From JADGHX01 sp035760965 (GTDB lineage Bacteria; Pseudomonadota; Gammaproteobacteria; Steroidobacterales; Steroidobacteraceae), in assembly GCA_035760965.1 (NCBI GenBank), contig DASTRY010000101.1, positions 1-34,772 on the forward strand: DNA of 34,772 nt, given 5' to 3'. Within the stretch, counting starts at the first letter, position 1. The number at the start of each line of letters is the position of its first letter. The notes beneath the pieces were generated by a model. The model did not search any database. It was not told where the DNA came from and saw only the letters and a list, made by a program, of their open reading frames with translations. Shown piece after piece: positions 24,405-32,672 of this stretch. The translations under genes and the position numbers were made by a program.

Positions 24405-26501
24405 ATGAAGCTCTCGTTCCTCGCCGCGCTCGCGCTCGTCCTCGCCGCGTGCACCTCCACACCGATCGAGCAGGCCGCCTCGACGCCCGGCTCACCGCCC
24501 GCCGCTGCCGCCTCGGCGCCTGCCCCGGCCTCGCCGCCGCCTGCGCCAAAGCCGGAGATCGGGACCTTCGGGCTCGACCTCACGGCCGCCAAGCCCTCCG
24601 TGAAAGCGGGCGACGACTTCTTCGAGCATGCGAACGGCACCTGGTACGACACGTATTCGATTCCGGACGATCGGGCGAGCTTCGGCATCTTCACGCGCCT
24701 CGACGAGCAGTCGCAGACCCGCGTGCGCGAGATCATCGAGCAGGCCGCCGCGTCCCATCCGGCCCCCGGCACGCCCGAGCAGAAGATCGGCGACTATTAC
24801 GCGAGCTTCATGGACGAGGCCGCCATCGAGGCGAACGGTCTCACGCCCGTGCGCGCCGAGCTCGATCGCATCGCTGCCGCGAAGTCGAAAAAGGACATCG
24901 CAACGCTCTTCGGTTCGCCCGGCTTTCAATCGACGTTCGAGATCGGCCTCGGTCCGGACCTGAAGAATCCCGATGTGTACACCGTCGGCATCGGGCAGGG
25001 CGGGCTCGGGCTGCCCGATCGCGACTACTACCTGAAGGACGACCCGCAGCTCGCGACGATCCGCGCGAAGTACGTCGAGTACATCGCGACGATGCTCGGG
25101 CTCGCGGACGTGCCGGACAGCAAGGCGCGCGCGCAGAAGATCATGGCGTTCGAGACGGCGATCGCGAAGGTGAGCTGGCCGATCGAGCAGCGCCGTGATG
25201 TCGAGAAGGTCTACAACCCGCGCACCATGGCGCAGGTGAAGGAGTACGCCAAAGGCTTCGACTGGCAGGCGTTCATGGATGCGGCGGAGCTCGGCAAGCG
25301 TCAGGACGTGATCGTCGCCGAGCTCACGGCGGTGCGCGACATCGCGAAGCTCATCGGCACGACGCCGCTCGATACGCTGAAGGACTATCTGACCTTCCAC
25401 CATCTCGATGCCTACGCGGCATATCTGCCGAAGAAATTCGACACGACGCGCTTTGGCTTCTACGGCGTGACGATGCGCGGGCAGCCGAAGCAGCGCGATC
25501 GCTGGAAGCGCGGTGTCGATGCCGTGAACGGCGCGCTCGGCGAGCAGGTGGCGCAGGTCTACGTCGCGAAATACTTCCCGCCGTCATCGAAAGCGAAGAT
25601 GCAGGTGCTGGTGCGCAACCTGCTCGATGCGCTGTCCGAGCGCATCGACCAGCTCACCTGGATGACGCCGGAAACGAAAACACGCGCGCACGACAAGCTC
25701 GCGACCTTCGTCGCGAAGATCGGCTATCCCGACAAGTGGAAGGACTACTCGGCGCTCGAAGTGAAGCGCGGCGATCTCATCGGCAACGTGCGCCGCGCGT
25801 CGCTCTGGGACTGGCACCGCCAGCTCGCTCGGCTCGACCAGCCGGTCGACCGCTCCGAGTGGCAGATGCTGCCGCAGGAGATCAACGCGTACTACAACCC
25901 GCAGAACAACGAGATCGTGTTCCCGGCGGCGATCCTCGAGCCGCCGTTCTTCGATCCGAATGCGGACGACGCGGTGAACTACGGTGCGATCGGCGCCGTC
26001 ATCGGCCACGAGATCGGGCACGGCTTCGACGACCAGGGCCGCAAGTTCGCGCCCGACGGCAGCTTCAACGACTGGTGGACGAAGGTGGACAGCGACGCCT
26101 TCACGCAGCGCGCCCAGAAGCTCGTCGCGCAGTACTCGAGCTACGAGGCGCTACCCGGGCTCAAGGTGAACGGCGCAAACACGCTCGGCGAGAACATCGG
26201 CGATCTCGGCGGGCTCAACATGGCCTATCACGCGTACCACTTGTCGTTGCACGGCAAGGAGCCGCCGGTCATCGATGGGCTGACGGGCGACCAGCGCTTC
26301 TTCCTCTCGTGGGCGCAGGTGTGGCGCGCCAAATATCGCGACGGGGTGATGCGCGAGCTCGTGATGTCCGACGTGCACAGCCCCGCGTACTTCCGCGTGA
26401 ACGGCACGGTGCGCAACATGGAGGCCTGGTACAAGGCGTTCAACGTGCAGCCGGGCGACAAGCTCTACTTGCCGCCGGACCAGCGCGTCTCGATCTGGTG
26501 A
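24405..26501 (+). CDS. M13-family zinc metallopeptidase lipoprotein (PepO/neprilysin type)
   Basis: This protein has 698 residues from ATG 24405. The start is a lipoprotein signal with lipobox LAAC (Cys about residue 16), followed by an Ala/Pro-rich linker to about residue 48, so it is an anchored periplasmic or outer-membrane protein. The N-terminal M13 domain begins near DDFFEHANGTWYD. The C-terminal catalytic domain has the zinc motif HEIGH in VIGHEIGHGFDDQGRKF, the third ligand Glu in ENIGDLGGL, and a final VRNMEAWYKAFNVQPGD and VSIW end (the family usually ends CxxW/xxVW). It cleaves peptides, and the usual M13 length (about 670-690) is met. A TATCAT box at 24365-24370 may be its -10 element. 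It is tail to tail with the MFS gene, 9 bases apart. Confidence 0.94.
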   Translation: MKLSFLAALALVLAACTSTPIEQAASTPGSPPAAAASAPAPASPPPAPKPEIGTFGLDLTAAKPSVKAGDDFFEHANGTWYDTYSIPDDRASFGIFTRLDEQSQTRVREIIEQAAASHPAPGTPEQKIGDYYASFMDEAAIEANGLTPVRAELDRIAAAKSKKDIATLFGSPGFQSTFEIGLGPDLKNPDVYTVGIGQGGLGLPDRDYYLKDDPQLATIRAKYVEYIATMLGLADVPDSKARAQKIMAFETAIAKVSWPIEQRRDVEKVYNPRTMAQVKEYAKGFDWQAFMDAAELGKRQDVIVAELTAVRDIAKLIGTTPLDTLKDYLTFHHLDAYAAYLPKKFDTTRFGFYGVTMRGQPKQRDRWKRGVDAVNGALGEQVAQVYVAKYFPPSSKAKMQVLVRNLLDALSERIDQLTWMTPETKTRAHDKLATFVAKIGYPDKWKDYSALEVKRGDLIGNVRRASLWDWHRQLARLDQPVDRSEWQMLPQEINAYYNPQNNEIVFPAAILEPPFFDPNADDAVNYGAIGAVIGHEIGHGFDDQGRKFAPDGSFNDWWTKVDSDAFTQRAQKLVAQYSSYEALPGLKVNGANTLGENIGDLGGLNMAYHAYHLSLHGKEPPVIDGLTGDQRFFLSWAQVWRAKYRDGVMRELVMSDVHSPAYFRVNGTVRNMEAWYKAFNVQPGDKLYLPPDQRVSIW

Positions 26502-26510
26502 GCGCCCGCG

Positions 26511-28190
26511 TCAGGTCGACCCGGCGCTCGAGGGCAGGTTCGGGTCGCTGACGACGGCGCGCTCTCCGAGCGCCTGCGCCTCGCGCTCGGCGATCGGCAG
26601 TTCATCCGGCGGCCGTTCGAGCAGATGGCGCACGCGGGGCGGCCCATCGCCGCGATGGAAGGCGTGGGCCCGGCGCTCGATCTCCTGATCCGCGACGGTG
26701 AAGCGGTGATAGCGGCGCTGGTGCTCGACCCAGCTCGGGCTGTGGAAGCGCTCGACCCAGATCTCCGGGTCGCTCAAGTCTTGCATCAACATCCACCGGC
26801 GGGCGCCGTCGCGCCGTCGGATGCGCTGCAGCTCCCGCATGGCCTGGGCGAAGGCGGCCTGGTCCTTCTCGGCGACGCGATACTCGATCGTCACGATGAC
26901 CCGGCCGCTCTCCGGTCCGAGCTCGATCGCCGGCGTGAACTTCATGGGTCCGCGCGAGGGCGCGAGGTTCAGCCCCTCGGTCTGCGGTAAGCGCGCGATC
27001 AGGCCGACGAGGGCGGATGCCCAGAGCAGCACGGCCGACACGGCGAGCGCCGTGCGCAGGCCGTACGCCTCCGCGATCTCGCCCCACATCCAGCTCCCGA
27101 TCGCCATGCCGCCGAACACGGCCATCTGATACACGGCGAGCGCCCGGCCGGTCACCCACTTCGGCGACGACAACTGAATGGTGATGTTGAACGACGTGAG
27201 CATGATGACCCACGAGGCGCCGCCGAGGAGGAACGCGAGCAGCGTCGGCACCATCCACGGGCTGATGGCCGACACGCCGGCCGTGAGCCCGAACGCGATG
27301 ATGCCGGCGCGAGCGAGTGTCTCGTTCGTGAAGCGCTGGCGAGCCGTGGCGCTGGTCAGCGCGCCGATGACGGCGCCGCAGCCGAAGGTCCCGAAGAGCA
27401 CGCCATAGGTCTTCGCGGTGCCGTGCAGGAGGTCGCGGGCGATCAGCGGCATCAGCGCCCAGATCGAGCTGCCGAGCGCACCGAGCAGGAATCCGCGCAG
27501 GAGCACGGCGCGGATCGGCGGCGAAAGCCTGCAGTACCGCAAGCCCGCCCGGATCGCCATGAGCATCGATTCGGGTGGCAGGTGCGACTCGGTCCGCGGC
27601 CGCTTCCAGGTCGCGAGCGTGACGATGAGCCCGACGTAGGTCATGGCGTTCACGGCGAACGCGAACGGCGCCCCCGCGATGGCAACGATGAGCCCGCCGA
27701 TAGCGGGCCCGGCGGTCCGCGCCAGGTTGTACGACATCGTGTTGAGCGCGACGGCGGCGGGGATGTGTTCGCGCGGGACCTGTTCGCCCACGGAGGACTG
27801 CCATGCCGGCCCGTACAGCGCCGTCCCGCAGCCGAGCAGGAATGTGAGCAGCAGCAGGCTCCAGGGCTCGATGTGCCCGCTGTACGTGATCACGGCCAGC
27901 AGGACGGAGACCGAGAACATCGCGCTCTGGGCGATGAGCATGATCTTGCGGCGGTCCCAGATGTCCGCCACGGCGCCCGAGGGCAGGGCGAGCAGCATGA
28001 TCGGCAGGGACGTCGACGCCTGCACCAGGGCCACGTAGTTGGCCGAGGGGGCGAGCGAGGTCATGAGCCACGAGGCGCCTACCGCCTGAATGAGGCTGCC
28101 GAAATTCGAGACGATGCTGGCCGACCAGATCCGCAGAAACGTGCGCGAGCGAAACGGCGCCAGCGTCGAAGCCCGCCAGGATTGAGCCAC
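26511..28190 (-). CDS. MFS transporter (MFS_3/EntS-like) with C-terminal ABM-like domain
   Basis: This protein has 559 residues from ATG 28190. The first 405 residues make about 12 membrane helices of the major facilitator superfamily, with the A-motif-like loop SGAVADIWDRRKIM between helices 2 and 3 and TFLLGCGTALYGPAWQ in helix 4. This matches the MFS_3 group, which includes the enterobactin exporter EntS. The last 150 residues are soluble: RVIVTIEYRVAEKDQAAFAQAM and IWVERFHSPSWVEHQRRY look like an antibiotic-monooxygenase-type (ABM) dimeric alpha-beta barrel, then a charged tail. Such C-terminal parts are seen in many members of this group; their job is unclear. The substrate is unknown. 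It may follow the hybrid kinase gene in transcription (47 bases apart). Confidence 0.85.
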   Translation of the reverse strand: MAQSWRASTLAPFRSRTFLRIWSASIVSNFGSLIQAVGASWLMTSLAPSANYVALVQASTSLPIMLLALPSGAVADIWDRRKIMLIAQSAMFSVSVLLAVITYSGHIEPWSLLLLTFLLGCGTALYGPAWQSSVGEQVPREHIPAAVALNTMSYNLARTAGPAIGGLIVAIAGAPFAFAVNAMTYVGLIVTLATWKRPRTESHLPPESMLMAIRAGLRYCRLSPPIRAVLLRGFLLGALGSSIWALMPLIARDLLHGTAKTYGVLFGTFGCGAVIGALTSATARQRFTNETLARAGIIAFGLTAGVSAISPWMVPTLLAFLLGGASWVIMLTSFNITIQLSSPKWVTGRALAVYQMAVFGGMAIGSWMWGEIAEAYGLRTALAVSAVLLWASALVGLIARLPQTEGLNLAPSRGPMKFTPAIELGPESGRVIVTIEYRVAEKDQAAFAQAMRELQRIRRRDGARRWMLMQDLSDPEIWVERFHSPSWVEHQRRYHRFTVADQEIERRAHAFHRGDGPPRVRHLLERPPDELPIAEREAQALGERAVVSDPNLPSSAGST

Positions 28191-28217
28191 CCGGTTCAGC
28201 CTTACCTCGTGAGGGGA

Positions 28218-28237
28218 GGCGCGGATGATACCGCGCC
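28218..28237 (-). terminator. Hairpin directly after the large hybrid kinase gene
   Basis: GGCGCGG (28218-28224) pairs with CCGCGCC (28231-28237) around ATGATA, directly next to the kinase stop codon. No T-run follows on the minus strand. It may be a weak terminator or a processing hairpin between the kinase and MFS genes. Confidence 0.4.
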
Positions 28238-31210
28238 TTACGCCGACGCGACCTTCGTGCGCAGGTACTCGATGGTCCGCGTGACTTCCGTGCGCAGCGC
28301 CGTCGCGAGCGTGTCGATTTGCGGGGCGTCGCCCGCGCGTGCGGCGGCTTCGAGCTTCGCGGCGGCCGTTGCCGTCGCCGTGGCGCGCAGGTTGGCGCTC
28401 GCGCCTTTCAGGGAATGCGCCTGCTCGCTGACGGCGGCGTAGTCGCGCATGCCGAGCGCCGTGACGATGGCCGCGAGCGTCTCGTCACCGCTTTCGATGA
28501 AGAGATCGACGAGCTCGCGGGCGAGCACCTCATCGCCGTCCATCGACTGCATGAAGCCCGTCCAGTCGACCGGCGCGGGGGCCGGCGCAGGTGGCGGCGC
28601 CTCGACGGAGATCGCGGGCGTCGCGTCCGCGTCCGCCGCGGCGCCGTCGATCTTGCCGAGGTGCCGTTCGAGACACGCGGCGAGCTTCACGCGATCGAGC
28701 GGCTTCGTCAGGTAGTCCGTCATGCCGGCGGCGCGGCACTTCTCGTCGTCGCCCTTCATCGCGTGCGCCGTCAGCGCGACGATCGGCGTGGCCTTGCGCC
28801 CTTGCTCCAGGCGGCGAATCTCGCGCGTCGCCTCGTAGCCATCGAGCTCGGGCATCTGGCAGTCCATGAGGATCAGGTCGAATCCGCCCGCCTTCCACGC
28901 CTGCACGGCTTCGCGACCGTTGTTGACGACGGTGACATCGAGCCCGAGCTTCTCGAGCACCATGCGCGCCACTTTCTGGTTCACCGGATTGTCTTCGGCC
29001 AGGAGGATGCGGCGCTCGCCGTCGACGCGCATGGCGCGCACCTGATGGCGCGTGACCAGCGGCTGCGCGCGGCGTTTCCAGGATTCGGCGCTGTTGGACA
29101 TGACGAGGCTCAGGCACGCCGTGAGGTCGCGCCGGGTGATGGGCTTCACGAGATAGCCCGCGAAACCGAGGTCCGCGAAGCGCTGCGCATCGCCGCGATG
29201 GCCCGACGAGGTGAGCAGCACGAGTCGCGTGTGCGTGAGGTGGTCGTACGTGCGGATGAGGCGTCCGAGCTGCTCGCCGTCGCACTCGGGCATGTGATAG
29301 TCGAGCAGCGCCACCTGGAACGGCTGATCCGACACGGTGGCGTCCACCAGCGCTTGCAGCGCGTCCTGCGCCGTGTGCACGCAGACGGGCTCGATGCCGC
29401 AGGCTTCGAGCTGACCGGCGAGCACGCGGCGGTTCGTCGCGTTGTCGTCGACCACCAGCACGCGCAGGCCCTTCAGGGCTTCGTGCTGCGCGTGCTTGTC
29501 GATGTGCTTGCGTTCGGCCACCCCGACGCGGGCGGTGAACCAGAAGGTCGAACCCTGTCCCACCGTGCTCTCGACGCCGGCTTCGCCGCCCATGAGCTCG
29601 GCGAGGCGCTTCACGATCGAGAGGCCGAGGCCCGTGCCGCCGTACTTGCGCGTCGTCGACGCGTCGACCTGCGAGAAGGGCAGGAACAGCGAGGAGAGCC
29701 GATCGGGCGGGATGCCGGGCCCGGTGTCGCGCACTTCGCAGCGCACGACCGCCGACTCCGGCGTGCTCTCGACGACGCGCACGTCGATCGCGACCTCGCC
29801 CTTCTCGGTGAACTTCACCGCGTTGCTGCCGAGGTTCACGAGGATCTGGCGCAGGCGCGCCGGGTCGCCCTTGATGAGGTCCGGCACCGCCGGGTCGATG
29901 TGCGCGGTGAGCTCGAGGCCCTTGCCGTGCGCTTGAATGGCGAGCAGCCGCGCGACGTCCTCCACCGTGTCCCGCAGATCGAGCTCGATGTGTTCGAGAT
30001 CGAGCTTGCCGGCCTCGATCTTGGAGAAATCGAGGATGTCATTGATCACGGTCAAGAGTGCCGTGGCGCTGTCCCGGATAGTCTCGGTGTAGTCGCGCTG
30101 GGAGGGGTCGAGCGCCGTGTCGAGCAGGAGCTCCGTCATGCCGATCACCCCGTTCATCGGGGTGCGGATCTCATGGCTCATGTTCGCGAGGAACTCGCCC
30201 TTCGCCTGGTTCGCGGCGGCCGCCGACTCGCGCGCGAGAATCAGCTCGTGCTGATACTGGCGGCGCTCGGTGATGTCCTGCAGGGCGCCCGAAACGCGCG
30301 TCGGGTTGCCGTTGTCGTCCGTATCGCAGATGCCGCGCGAGCGGAACCAGCGGTACTCGCCGCTCTTCGTGCGCACGCGGAACTCGGCATCGTAGACGCC
30401 GGCGGTCGCGATACACCGCTCGAACGCGGCCTGCTGGGCTGGCAAATCATCCGGATGGATGAGCTCGCGCATCGTCTCGAGCGTCGGGTTCGGGAAGTCG
30501 CCGACCGAGTAGCCGACCATGGCGCGCCACTGGGGCGCGAGCCAGTACTTGCCGGTCGCGATCTCGTATTCCCAGGGGCCGTCGCTCGTGCCGCGGATCG
30601 CCCGCGCGAGACGGGCTTCCGCCTGGCGATGCGCTTCCTCGGCCTTCTCCGCCCGATCGAGGGCCTGCAGCACCTCGCGGCTCTCGAGCAGGGCGCGCTC
30701 GGCCTGCGCGAGCGCGCGGGCGTCGGCTTCCTGCTGGCGTTTGCGGGACAGGCACATCACGGCCGTCATCCAGATGACGGCGATCGCCAGCGCGCGATTC
30801 GCACCGTCCAGCCATATCGACCCGTCGGAGTGCGCCGCCACCGTATCGAATACGAGAAAGGCCGTGCAGAGCAGGGCGGCGAGATACGTATCGCGCGCGC
30901 GCGGTGCCCAGAGACTCAGCACCACGACGATCACATACGCTGCGCCCATCATCATCGTCGGCGCGACGAAGCGATCGAACGCGAGGATCGCGAGGGCCGC
31001 GACGATCGTGATCGGCCGGTTGAAGCGCTCCAGGAAGACGCCGCTGTGCGAACCGCCGCCGCGCACGGGCTGTGCATCGCGCGCAGCCTGCACGTCGTGT
31101 GCGGATTGCACGCCGTGCCCAGATCGCACGTTGCGCGCAGACGGTACGTCGCGCACCGACGGCGCGGATGCCGCGCTGACCCCGGTGCGTGGTTCGTCGA
31201 TCGCTGTCAT
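28238..31210 (-). CDS. Membrane hybrid sensor kinase (PAS-HisKA-HATPase-REC-REC-HPt)
   Basis: This protein has 990 residues from ATG 31210, with AAGGA just upstream. Residues 18-53 are six degenerate six-residue repeats (SAxDVQ type). About four membrane helices follow (about 65-160), then a coiled coil and a PAS/PAC domain (about 205-325: MVGYSVGDFPNPTLETMREL, then GEYRWFRSRG). HisKA has H346 in NMSHEIRTPMNG. HATPase has NLGSNAVKFTEKGE, DTGPGIP and GTGLGLSIVKRL. The first receiver (LRVLVVDDNATNRR, LLDYHMPECDG), the second receiver (RILLAEDNPVNQKV, LMDCQMPELDG) and a C-terminal HPt domain with HSLKGASANL follow. This BarA/ArcB-like layout runs an internal His-Asp-His relay to an external regulator, not encoded next to it. 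A weak sigma-54-like site lies 52 bases upstream. Confidence 0.94.
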   Translation of the reverse strand: MTAIDEPRTGVSAASAPSVRDVPSARNVRSGHGVQSAHDVQAARDAQPVRGGGSHSGVFLERFNRPITIVAALAILAFDRFVAPTMMMGAAYVIVVVLSLWAPRARDTYLAALLCTAFLVFDTVAAHSDGSIWLDGANRALAIAVIWMTAVMCLSRKRQQEADARALAQAERALLESREVLQALDRAEKAEEAHRQAEARLARAIRGTSDGPWEYEIATGKYWLAPQWRAMVGYSVGDFPNPTLETMRELIHPDDLPAQQAAFERCIATAGVYDAEFRVRTKSGEYRWFRSRGICDTDDNGNPTRVSGALQDITERRQYQHELILARESAAAANQAKGEFLANMSHEIRTPMNGVIGMTELLLDTALDPSQRDYTETIRDSATALLTVINDILDFSKIEAGKLDLEHIELDLRDTVEDVARLLAIQAHGKGLELTAHIDPAVPDLIKGDPARLRQILVNLGSNAVKFTEKGEVAIDVRVVESTPESAVVRCEVRDTGPGIPPDRLSSLFLPFSQVDASTTRKYGGTGLGLSIVKRLAELMGGEAGVESTVGQGSTFWFTARVGVAERKHIDKHAQHEALKGLRVLVVDDNATNRRVLAGQLEACGIEPVCVHTAQDALQALVDATVSDQPFQVALLDYHMPECDGEQLGRLIRTYDHLTHTRLVLLTSSGHRGDAQRFADLGFAGYLVKPITRRDLTACLSLVMSNSAESWKRRAQPLVTRHQVRAMRVDGERRILLAEDNPVNQKVARMVLEKLGLDVTVVNNGREAVQAWKAGGFDLILMDCQMPELDGYEATREIRRLEQGRKATPIVALTAHAMKGDDEKCRAAGMTDYLTKPLDRVKLAACLERHLGKIDGAAADADATPAISVEAPPPAPAPAPVDWTGFMQSMDGDEVLARELVDLFIESGDETLAAIVTALGMRDYAAVSEQAHSLKGASANLRATATATAAAKLEAAARAGDAPQIDTLATALRTEVTRTIEYLRTKVASA
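31052..31159 (-). repeat. Degenerate 18-bp tandem repeat within the hybrid kinase gene
   Basis: Six units of 18 bp encode the hexads SVRDVP, SARNVR, SGHGVQ, SAHDVQ, AARDAQ and PVRGGG. The units differ from each other but keep the period exactly, with no frame change. It forms a polar cytoplasmic segment before the first membrane helix. Confidence 0.75.
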
Positions 31211-31261
31211 GAATCCTTTTCGACCCGAAAGAGCGGGCAGCCTCACTCCACCCCTGCCCGC

Positions 31262-31276
31262 GCAAAAGTCTCGCCG
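31262..31276 (-). promoter_or_regulatory. Weak sigma-54-like promoter toward the large hybrid kinase
   Basis: The minus strand reads CGGCGAGACTTTTGC: GG and GC have the exact -24/-12 spacing, but the -24 box is CGGC instead of TGGC. The predicted start near 31250 leaves a 40-base leader before the kinase ATG. Confidence 0.3.
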
Positions 31277-31294
31277 CGCGGGCCATACACGTCT

Positions 31295-31312
31295 GTGTGC
31301 AAATCGGCACAC
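31295..31312. repeat. Perfect inverted repeat, possible operator
   Basis: GTGTGC and GCACAC flank AAATCG. It lies about 85 bases upstream of the hybrid kinase start, a fitting place for a dimeric regulator site. Nothing in the window identifies the binder. Confidence 0.35.
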
Positions 31313-31559
31313 TTCGATGCGGCTTTATGCGCCGCCACGACTGTGGCGGCGGCCCCGCGACGATCTGTGAATTCGGTCGCACGCGACGAGCCGAAAGTCG
31401 CGCTCGCGCGCGGCGCACGGGGTTTCACCGGCGTCCTCCATATCGGACCGTGTTGCGGAATCTGTAGCGGCCTTTGGCGTCTTTACATCGGGATGCGATT
31501 TGTACACGCCGCCTGCACCGAAAAAGCCGGGAAAAGCCGCGCCAAGCGGCCAGCGCGCG

Positions 31560-31575
31560 TGGCACGGGAACTGCA
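31560..31575 (+). promoter_or_regulatory. Sigma-54 promoter of the ligase-like gene
   Basis: TGGCACGGGAACTGCA matches TGGCACG-N4-TTGCA with exact spacing and one change (C for T at the first base of the -12 box). The expected start is near 31586, leaving a leader of about 56 bases before ATG 31642. Confidence 0.6.
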
Positions 31576-31641
31576 CAGGCTGCTGGCCGGGGGTCCCTCG
31601 AACGGGTTTTGTCAAATCAATAACGACAGGGAAGCACGTCC

Positions 31642-32583
31642 ATGAACGCCATCCGATTGCGTCAGCTCGTCCTCGAAGCCGCGGAGCACGTGCCGTTCTA
31701 TCGCCGGCACTGGAAAGCCGCTGGGGTGGATCTCACCCGCATCCACTCCGCCGTGCACCTCGAGTTCTTGCCGGTGGTGCGCCGGGCGGACCTGCTGGCG
31801 TGTCCGATCGAGCATCGCGTCGATGAGCGCTGTCTCGGCGACCTCGATCCCGAGGAGTGGATCGATCACGCCGCGGTGAAGCGGCGGCGCGCGCGGTTCT
31901 GGAATGCGCTTCGCGAAGTGGGCTACACCCCGGGCGAGAAAGTCCTCCTGATCACCGAACCGTCGTACACGCTCGGCTCCGCGCTCATGCGCTGGACGTA
32001 TGTCGATCCGAAGCGCGGCGAAGCAGACGTCTTTGCGGCGTACGCGCGCGTACGGCCGCACGTGCTGTACGGGCCGTTGAGCGCGCTCGTATTGCTCGCG
32101 CGCCGACTGCGCGCCACACCGGAGGTGACGTCCCGTCCCAAGCTCCTCGTCAGCACGGACGGCCAGCTCTCGGATGCGCAGCGCGCGCTGCTCGAAGCGG
32201 TGTTCGGCGCGCGGGTCGCGGATTTCTTCGGCACGCCCGAGCTCGGTCTCATCGCGTACTCGCGCCCGGGTGTGAGCGGCTACACCGTGCTCGAGAAGGA
32301 GCTGCATCTCGAGACCCTGCGCGCGGGTGACGACGGCCGCGAGCGCCTCATCGTCACCGACCTCGCGGGCGGCGCAACGCCGCTCATTCGCTTCGACACC
32401 GGCCACCTCGTCCGGCGCGACCTCGCGCGCGCCGGCAAACCGATCGTCGAGGTGAGCGGCTATGAATGCGACGCGCCGCAGCTGTCGAGCGGCAGCTATG
32501 TGTCGCCGTATGCGAGCCCGCTAGAAGCAGATGCAATGGCAGGTATAAACAGCATCGATGACATCGGCCGCGCGCTGGCCTGA
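31642..32583 (+). CDS. Truncated phenylacetate-CoA ligase (PaaK/CapK)-like protein
   Basis: This protein has 313 residues from ATG 31642, with AGGGAAG upstream. The start HVPFYRRHWKAAGVDLTRI matches the N-terminus of PaaK/CapK-type adenylate-forming enzymes. LYGPLSALVLLARRL, FFGTPELGLIAYS and LIVTDLAGGATPLIRFDTGH match later family blocks. Two things are missing. There is no Ser/Thr/Gly-rich P-loop where full enzymes have SSGTTG; the frame reads EEWIDHAAVKRRRARFWNAL instead. The C-terminal domain with the catalytic lysine is also absent, as full PaaK has about 430 residues. Normal CoA-ligase activity is therefore unlikely. A sigma-54-type promoter precedes it, which suggests a regulated, retained role. 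fhs follows after 89 bases with its own promoter-like box. Confidence 0.75.
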   Translation: MNAIRLRQLVLEAAEHVPFYRRHWKAAGVDLTRIHSAVHLEFLPVVRRADLLACPIEHRVDERCLGDLDPEEWIDHAAVKRRRARFWNALREVGYTPGEKVLLITEPSYTLGSALMRWTYVDPKRGEADVFAAYARVRPHVLYGPLSALVLLARRLRATPEVTSRPKLLVSTDGQLSDAQRALLEAVFGARVADFFGTPELGLIAYSRPGVSGYTVLEKELHLETLRAGDDGRERLIVTDLAGGATPLIRFDTGHLVRRDLARAGKPIVEVSGYECDAPQLSSGSYVSPYASPLEADAMAGINSIDDIGRALA

Positions 32584-32644
32584 ACGCTTGAAAATAGGGG
32601 GATCGGGACGCTCCACGGTCTGCCGCCGGCGTTGGGATGGGTGG

Positions 32645-32650
32645 TAAAGT
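32645..32650 (+). promoter_or_regulatory. Probable -10 box of the fhs promoter
   Basis: TAAAGT lies 23 bases before GTG 32673. A transcript from about 32657 would exclude the upstream in-frame ATG at 32637 as the fhs start. No good -35 box is seen. Confidence 0.35.
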
Positions 32651-32672
32651 CCACCGTCCTTTTTTCCCGGCG

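Larger units (their letters stand above)
31211..31641. other. Divergent control region between hybrid kinase and ligase-like gene
   Basis: This 431-base gap holds no convincing gene. It contains a weak sigma-54-like site toward the kinase (31262-31276), a perfect GTGTGC-N6-GCACAC inverted repeat (31295-31312) and a strong sigma-54-like site toward the ligase-like gene (31560-31575). The part between about 31330 and 31540 is less GC-rich in places and may carry activator sites, but I cannot pick them out. Confidence 0.55.

Noticed and set aside
31052..31159. CRISPR-like or non-coding tandem repeat
   Set aside because: Units are 18 bp, degenerate, without spacers, and keep the reading frame of the kinase.
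28319..31645. 1108-residue open frame on the plus strand opposite the large hybrid kinase
   Set aside because: It is an Arg/Leu/Glu-rich mirror of the kinase gene, lacks any domain, and exists because GC-rich codon use removes stops on the opposite strand.
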